DNA of 64,000 bases from Protea cynaroides (Eukaryota; Streptophyta; Magnoliopsida; Proteales; Proteaceae), in the NCBI GenBank assembly GCA_028583415.1, contig CM053275.1:82584805-82648804 (forward strand), written 5' to 3'. The notes beneath the pieces are model-generated. The model was not told where the DNA came from. It saw only the letters and a program-made list of their open reading frames with translations, and did no database searches. Shown here piece after piece: positions 59,331 through 64,000 of this stretch (the first letter of the stretch is position 1; the number at the start of each line of letters is the position of its first letter). The translations under genes were made by a program, and so were the position numbers.

Positions 59331-59543
59331 ATGCCACTTCGACTCCCAACGGAGAGCGAACTATCAAGCTTGGATTCAAACACTTGACAAGTAATTCCAT
59401 TAGCTTCCCAAAAGAATTAGAGATGAAGGAGTGCGTGGCCCCAGAGTCAAAAAGTACTCTGGCGGGTATACCAACTATGTTTACAGTTCCTAAAATTTAA
59501 TTATCCCTTAGTTTTACATGCTCACTCACAACAAAACAGTAAG
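59331..59543 (-). pseudogene. element C protease start
   Basis: The coding strand encodes a protease active-site region (ARVLFDSGATHSFIS-like, with intact DSG), then a frameshift into the 471-residue pol frame near 59330. A short stop-containing spacer separates it from gag. Confidence 0.7.
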
Positions 59544-60925
59544 CTAAAAAGGAAGGGATGGAATCATACCAGTGACCACATCAGGTGATGCGGCTGCCTC
59601 TTCAGTGGTGACTGCGAATACCTTTCCTTGCTGTGGAGGTTGCTTCCTAGGTAGAGTGCAGGTCCTTGCAATATGACCCAGTTGCTGACAGTTGAAACAT
59701 TTAACGTTCTGGTTCTGTCCAGTGAACTGTGGTGGTGGTGGTGCAGTAGTGTTCCTTGCAGGCACCACAGTGGACTGAGCCCTGTATGGGCGGAATGGTC
59801 TGTGATTGCCTTCACCTGAAGTCTCAGTAGCAGGCCTCTTCAGTCCCCTGTTTTGAGCAAAGAAGCTGTCTCTTTGACTGGATTCAATTACTCTGGCAAT
59901 CTGCACAGCCTCATTATAAACTTTCTTCTCCAGACCCAAGACGTGCTCTCTAATGCTTCCTCGTAATCCCATGGTGAACCTACGAGTCTTGGTTTCTTCT
60001 TCTTGCATGCTTGCTGGTGCAAAGAAAAATAACTCTTCATACCTTTGCTGGTAAGCATCAACAGTCGATTGAGATTGTTGCAGGTTAAGGAATTCCTTCT
60101 CCATTTGATCTCTGAAGCTCTTTGGAAAATATTTATCGAAAAAAACTCCCTTGAATTTTGCCCAATCGCCATTTGATCTCTAAAGCTCTTTGGAAAATAT
60201 TTATCAAAGAAAGCTCCCTTGAATATTGCCCAATCGATTTGAGTGTGCTTTACCTCTAAGTATGACCGGGTAGAATTCCACCAGGCATTTGCATCTTCCT
60301 TGAGCATGTGCGTAGCAAACAAAACCTTCTCATCCTCAGTACAGGTCATCAGACGGAAATTCTTCTCCATCTCAGTAACCCACTGTGCAGGCCACAGTGA
60401 TTTTCCTGGTTTCCCTGTGAAAGTAGGAGGTTTCAGCTTCAAAAACATATCCACCGCTCGGCCTAACTCATTTTGCCCCTATACATTCATTCCATGCCAT
60501 GGTGGTGGGTATGGGTAGACTCCGTGATAGGCAGACGACGATCGAAATTGGTGTGGTGGTTGTAGATTCTGTCATTGGCCCATTGGCCCAGAGCTACCAT
60601 CCATTGGTAGTGTGGTGTTATTTCCCCTATGTTCAGGTGTGCCTTCTGTAGTGATATATCCTGGTGGCCTGAACATCTTCAGCATCTCATCCAGGAATGT
60701 CTTCTGCTGAGCTTCCATCTGATAAATCAAATTTGTGACAATCGTCTCTGAGTTAGTGTGAGGAGGGCCTGGCAAGTTTGTCGGTGCCCTAGGGATCTGC
60801 CCTTCTCCACTTTCCGGGTTCTGGTTTTGCTCTTCAACATATCCAATTTCCACATTTTCCTCAGCTTGGCGCATCCTGGAGTGGTGACGCTTCCGTGAGC
60901 CTCTTCGACCATTTCCGCCTACCAT
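59544..60925 (-). pseudogene. element C gag (broken by a 68-bp duplication)
   Basis: Starts MVGGNGRRGSRKRHHSRM at 60925. The middle segment (59888-60454) has HMLKEDANAWWNSTRSYLEV. The last segment (59544-60104) has RFTMGLRGSIREHVLGLEKK and the CCHC knuckle CFNCQQLGHIARTC. A tandem duplication of 68 bp (60101-60168 and 60169-60236) shifts the frame between the middle and last segments; 68 is not divisible by three. A stop also separates the first and middle segments near 60570. Confidence 0.88.
60101..60236. repeat. 68-bp tandem duplication in gag
   Basis: CCATTTGATCTCTGAAGCTC starts at 60101 and recurs, with few changes, at 60169. Both copies end in GCCCAATCG. Confidence 0.93.
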
Positions 60926-61482
60926 CCCAGACTAGTCTGTTTGGATCTGAGATGAAGACATAACACATGAGGTATAGTCGAAAATCATAATAGTGTTAGT
61001 CTTTAACAATTGCAAGGCGAATAATCGAAATGAAAACTTAAAATTGAAATTTTTAAAATTTTTCCAAAAATTTTTCTGGCTTCCTATGGCTGACCGGCCA
61101 CAACGTACCGGTCGCTACTCTGTAGTATGTAGGGCGACCGGTATAGTCGACCGGTCAGGATTCCCCTCCTGACCGAGAGGTACCGGTCGCTACCCTGTAG
61201 GGTATAGCGCGACCGGTATAGTCGACCGGTCAGGATCTCTTTCCTGATTGAGAGGTACTGGTCAACTTTACCAGGGAGGTACCGGTAGACCGGTTTGTAC
61301 AAAACCGTCGACCGGTATACCCAAATTCCTCTTTAAAGTCGCAAAAAGTGAAATTTTTCTCACTTTTCTTTTCCTTCTTCCTCTCCGGTGGCGATTCCTC
61401 TCTGGCTCTTGAGTTGCTACAGTTCGACCGGTGATCTTAGAAGTCATTTTCTTCCGATCAAGACTTAGAACATCGCCTCCAA
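60926..61482. other. element C leader with ACCGGTCG-word array
   Basis: Between 61086 and 61312 the words TACCGGTCG, GCGACCGGTA and GTCGACCGGTC occur in repeating groups, two obvious ~70-bp units each including GAGAGGTACCGGTC. The array separates gag (minus) from the antisense gene (plus), so it sits in a divergent position. The following 61320-61482 is the predicted first exon of the antisense transcript. Confidence 0.6.
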
Positions 61483-61896
61483 GTAAGTTTTTTCCTTCCA
61501 TTCATCATATTTATATCGTTTCTCTTTTGTTCCAAGCCCAAAACTAGTGTTTTCTTTGTTTAGGAATTTCCAACCATATGAACTCTCTTCCTTCGGCTTA
61601 GAAAGGGTTTAGGGACCTCTATGAGAAAAAGCCCTCAACCAATTTGAGGTTCCTCCGAACGGTTTTTGAAAAAATCAAATTTTTATGTTTTTGACCTAGG
61701 TTTTTGCCAAAATCAAATTTTTTTCTGAAAATTCCTAAATTTCTTGTTGTTTTGATGAATGTTTGGATTCCATGAAGTGTTTGGGGGTTACGTAAGTCCT
61801 CCTCCCCAGGTTTTGGGAGAGTTCGAGGCTTTTGCTTAATTTGCTATCGTTATGCTGCCGAAATTTCTAAAAATTCTAACAATTTCTCATTATTTG

Positions 61897-61930
<34 letters not shown>

Positions 61931-61932
61931 AG
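61483..61932 (+). other. predicted intron of the antisense gene
   Basis: Donor CCAA|GTAAGT at 61483 and acceptor T-tract plus TTTTGCAG ending 61932 after a ~30-base T run. Length 450 bp. A matching donor exists at the same place in element A (33353). This is inference from splice consensus, not from transcript data. Confidence 0.5.
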
Positions 61933-61971
61933 TTTCAATGAGGTGCCGATAAACACTCATACGGTCTTGGC

Positions 61972-63155
61972 ATGCACCTTCCTCATCTACCTATTCCACA
62001 GCTCGATGAGCGGTGGTTTCGTTCTAAGGCGGCGCAAGCCCGTTTCCCTAGTTCGAGGGAAAGAATATTGAGTCAGGACGACGGGTAAATCTAGAGCAGC
62101 TTCAGCGGTTTGATGTGGAAGCCGCTTTTGATAGACTCGGGTGGTTGCCCGTCATCACTTATTCTATAACCATCCGCCCCAACCTTGTCAAGCATTTCTA
62201 CGCCAATCTGGAGATAGATGGAGATGTCAATGACTTCAACCAATGCTGGGTACTCTGCCTAACTAGCTACGTCAAGGGTGTCTCCATCTCTTTTGACACT
62301 CACCAGCTCGCCGATCTCCTAGGGATTCCCAATGATGTGGACTTGGTCTACAGTGCCCCTAAGATGAAGGGCTTCCTCACAGACGATCTGTGCCAGGAGA
62401 TCTCGGAGCAGCTACTTAACCCTGGAGCGCCCATGAAGGCTGCTAGTTTGAGACCTGTGCCTCGGGTATACAGTCGCATCATCCAGCACAACATTGTGCC
62501 TCAGAGCGGCCATTACAGTGAGTCATCTCAGCTCACTCAATACTTGACCTACTGCGTTTGCACTGGGGAGCGGGTCTGTCTTCCCTACATCATCATCAGG
62601 ACCATGCATCAGGCTACTCTGCCCAGTCAGGCCAGCAACCTTCCATACGGTCGACTCATCACCACTCTTCTGCGGCAATTACGAGTGGACATGAGGGGTG
62701 AGATCGCCGTTGAGGATACTATGACTTCGGACATCGACTGGGATGCCATTCTTCAGATGAAGATGAAAAACCTGTCGATCAGCGATGAGGGCTTAGAGGC
62801 TCGTCCTCGCCCACTCAGGAGGGTAGCAGCCATGAGAGCAGCATCACCAGCAACCAATGCTGCTCCTGCAGCAGAGGCAGAGGGTGATGATGAGGGTGGC
62901 GATGATCAGATGGAGGATATTCCAGCGTCAGCACCACAGCCCACACATGCAGTAGGACCATCTCAGCCTCCTCCCTACACCGTGATGGGTATGTTCACGG
63001 AGATCAGGGACGCTCAGCGTGAGATGAGCCGTGACTTGGAGCACTTGACTCGCAGCCTCTGAGTCACTCAGGAGCAGGTGCACTAGCTTAGGGTCGCTTA
63101 TGAGCGGGACTATGATACTGCCGACCCTATTCCTCCTATGCCTCCAACCCCATGA
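61972..63155 (+). pseudogene. antisense ORF: putative plant transposon protein domain
   Basis: This gene runs against gag-pol, between the primer site and gag. An ATG at 61972 opens a frame with LDERWFRSKAAQARFPSSRE. It shifts frame near 62086, and the main 315-residue frame (to 63062) follows with DRLGWLPVITYS, SYVKGVSISFDTHQLADLLG and GRLITTLLRQLRV. This matches the PF20167-type 'putative plant transposon protein' domain found in many plant genomes, whose function is unknown. An acidic linker (about 238-265) and a coiled-coil-like C-terminus follow. TGA at 63060 and TAG at 63084 interrupt a frame that otherwise runs to TGA at 63153. Antisense ORFs are known from other plant gypsy elements. 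Confidence 0.75.
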
Positions 63156-63466
63156 TAGAGTTCTTATTTTTTCTCTCTTCACTGTACAGTTTATATAACG
63201 GGGTAACTGTCCGGCTTATGGACCATACCCTGTAGCACTTTCAACTTATCACTCTTTAATGTTTTAATAGAAGTTTATGGTTTTGCCTATCTAGAGCATG
63301 TGTATTTATTTATTCCATATTTAATATAGTATGTTATCCTCTTCCTTATATAGTCTAAGGCATCAAACAAGTGCTTAAGGTGTGTTCTTATTAATGATTT
63401 TAAATTTTCCTATCTCAGTTCATCGACTCAGTTAAGTGCAATATAGTCTGTTGGACAGAGCCTAAG
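63156..63466. other. element C leader next to primer site
   Basis: Untranslated leader between the antisense ORF end and the primer site. No gene. For the antisense transcript this is 3' flank; AT-rich words such as TTTAATGTTTTAATAG near 63256-63272 could serve as its polyadenylation region. Confidence 0.5.
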
Positions 63467-63480
63467 AGCTCTGATACCAA
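63467..63480 (-). other. element C primer-binding site (initiator Met tRNA)
   Basis: The coding strand reads TTGGTATCAGAGCTC just inside the 5' LTR, complementary to the initiator methionine tRNA 3' end. It is the same primer class as the copia element. Confidence 0.88.
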
Positions 63481-63482
63481 GT

Positions 63483-64000
63483 TGTCACACCCCAATTCCG
63501 ATTGAACCAGAAGTGTGACTGAACCGTCACTGAACCAACGGCTCACACCAAGATCTCAATTAGACCGTGTCCACACATACAAACCATTGCACATAACCAC
63601 AATCAGAATAATAATAAATACAGTGAAAGTCTTTAAATAAAATGAACTGAGCATCTATTAATAGATTTAAATAAATATTCAATTATATAAATTCTCAAAC
63701 ATAAATAAATATCTTTACATCACTTTAATGTCAACCGAAAATAACTGAAACAAATAAAAAAAAATCTTAGAGATACACGCAGAAAGGGCACTTGCATGAA
63801 GCGTCATGCTCTTCCTCTCCTGCCTGCACGTCCAGAGTAGCTACGCCTCCGTACGCCGACGCGTTCATGTATTCATCCACCGTGTAACCTGCATCAACAT
63901 CTAAAAATGGAGTATATACAAGGGTGAGCTCACAACTTAGCTCAGTAAGATAATCAGACAATGTAACATTTATATGCATGAGTAACAATCATATTATATT
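63483..64000 (-). repeat. element C 5' LTR (partial, runs off the window)
   Basis: Starts at TGTCACACCCCAATTCCGAT and parallels 53561 onward closely. By the 3' LTR length it should end near 65870. Confidence 0.9.
63767..63888 (-). CDS. conserved 122-nt LTR exon, element C 5' copy
   Basis: Reads YTVDEYMNASAYGGVATL, then ...EEHDASCKCPFCVYL and stop (TAA here, TAG in the 3' LTR), with the CxC-x2-C motif intact. Acceptor GTTGATGCAG; the donor lies outside the window. Confidence 0.5.

Larger units (their letters stand above)
53561..64000 (-). mobile_element. gypsy element C (runs off the window)
   Basis: 3' LTR 53561-55951, polypurine tract, pol, gag, long leader with an antisense gene, primer site 63467-63480, 5' LTR from 63483 to beyond the window edge. 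It is inserted in the pol of relic D, after CAACTTA. Both LTRs carry the C-type ACCGGTCG words and exon copy. By eye the overlapping ~500 bp of the two LTRs are highly similar. Gag and pol carry several frame breaks. Confidence 0.92.

Overview
This window is an AT-rich, transposon-dominated stretch of a flowering-plant nuclear genome, probably a dicot. The evidence is a DREB-type AP2/ERF gene, plant-type Ty1/copia and Ty3/gypsy elements, an Au-like SINE, a Mutator-like element, and microsatellites embedded in long gene-free sequence. I cannot name the species. Only one host gene looks intact: a 274-aa DREB/ERF factor at 15283-16107 (+). An N-terminal UDP-glycosyltransferase scrap lies at 20442-20690 (-).

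Layout. 1-6440: intergenic sequence with a 62-bp tandem repeat, nested MITE-like inverted repeats around a GGT-rich tract, and a gypsy RT scrap. 6868-11893: a full-length Ty1/copia element (5,026 bp, 359-bp LTRs) on the minus strand, inserted in the RNase H domain of an older LINE-like relic. 11894-15228: LINE relic and intergenic sequence. 15229-16500: the DREB gene. 16500-23399: mostly gene-free. 23400-33475: three nested layers of one gypsy family (LTR stub, truncated LTR, element A). 33476-37130: end of another LTR element, minisatellites and a possible Tat/Ogre-like remnant. 37131-46907: an old gypsy LTR split by element B, which has inverted LTRs inside a perfect 5-bp target duplication. 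47464-48584: a Mutator-like element carrying an apparent LRR gene fragment. 51598-51790: a SINE. 51826-53560: gypsy relic D with an inverted junction. 53561 to the window end: element C, inserted in relic D, with an antisense ORF between its primer-binding site and gag.

The gypsy elements are one family of chromovirus (Tekay/Del-like) organisation: LTRs of about 2.3-2.45 kb, TG...CA ends, an initiator-Met tRNA primer site, a CCHC gag and a chromodomain-like pol C-terminus. Three features of the family stand out. First, every adequately preserved LTR carries a segment of exactly 122 nt after a conserved splice-acceptor motif. It encodes a Cys-rich C-terminal peptide ending in stop, and a conserved donor lies about 0.8-1.0 kb upstream. 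Second, arrays of a GGTCG-core word, with flanks specific to each sub-lineage, sit at matching places in the LTR and in the leader. Third, a spliced antisense gene starts next to the leader array. Together they could form a self-regulatory module of the retroelement; this is inference. Nearly all of the polyprotein genes are broken.
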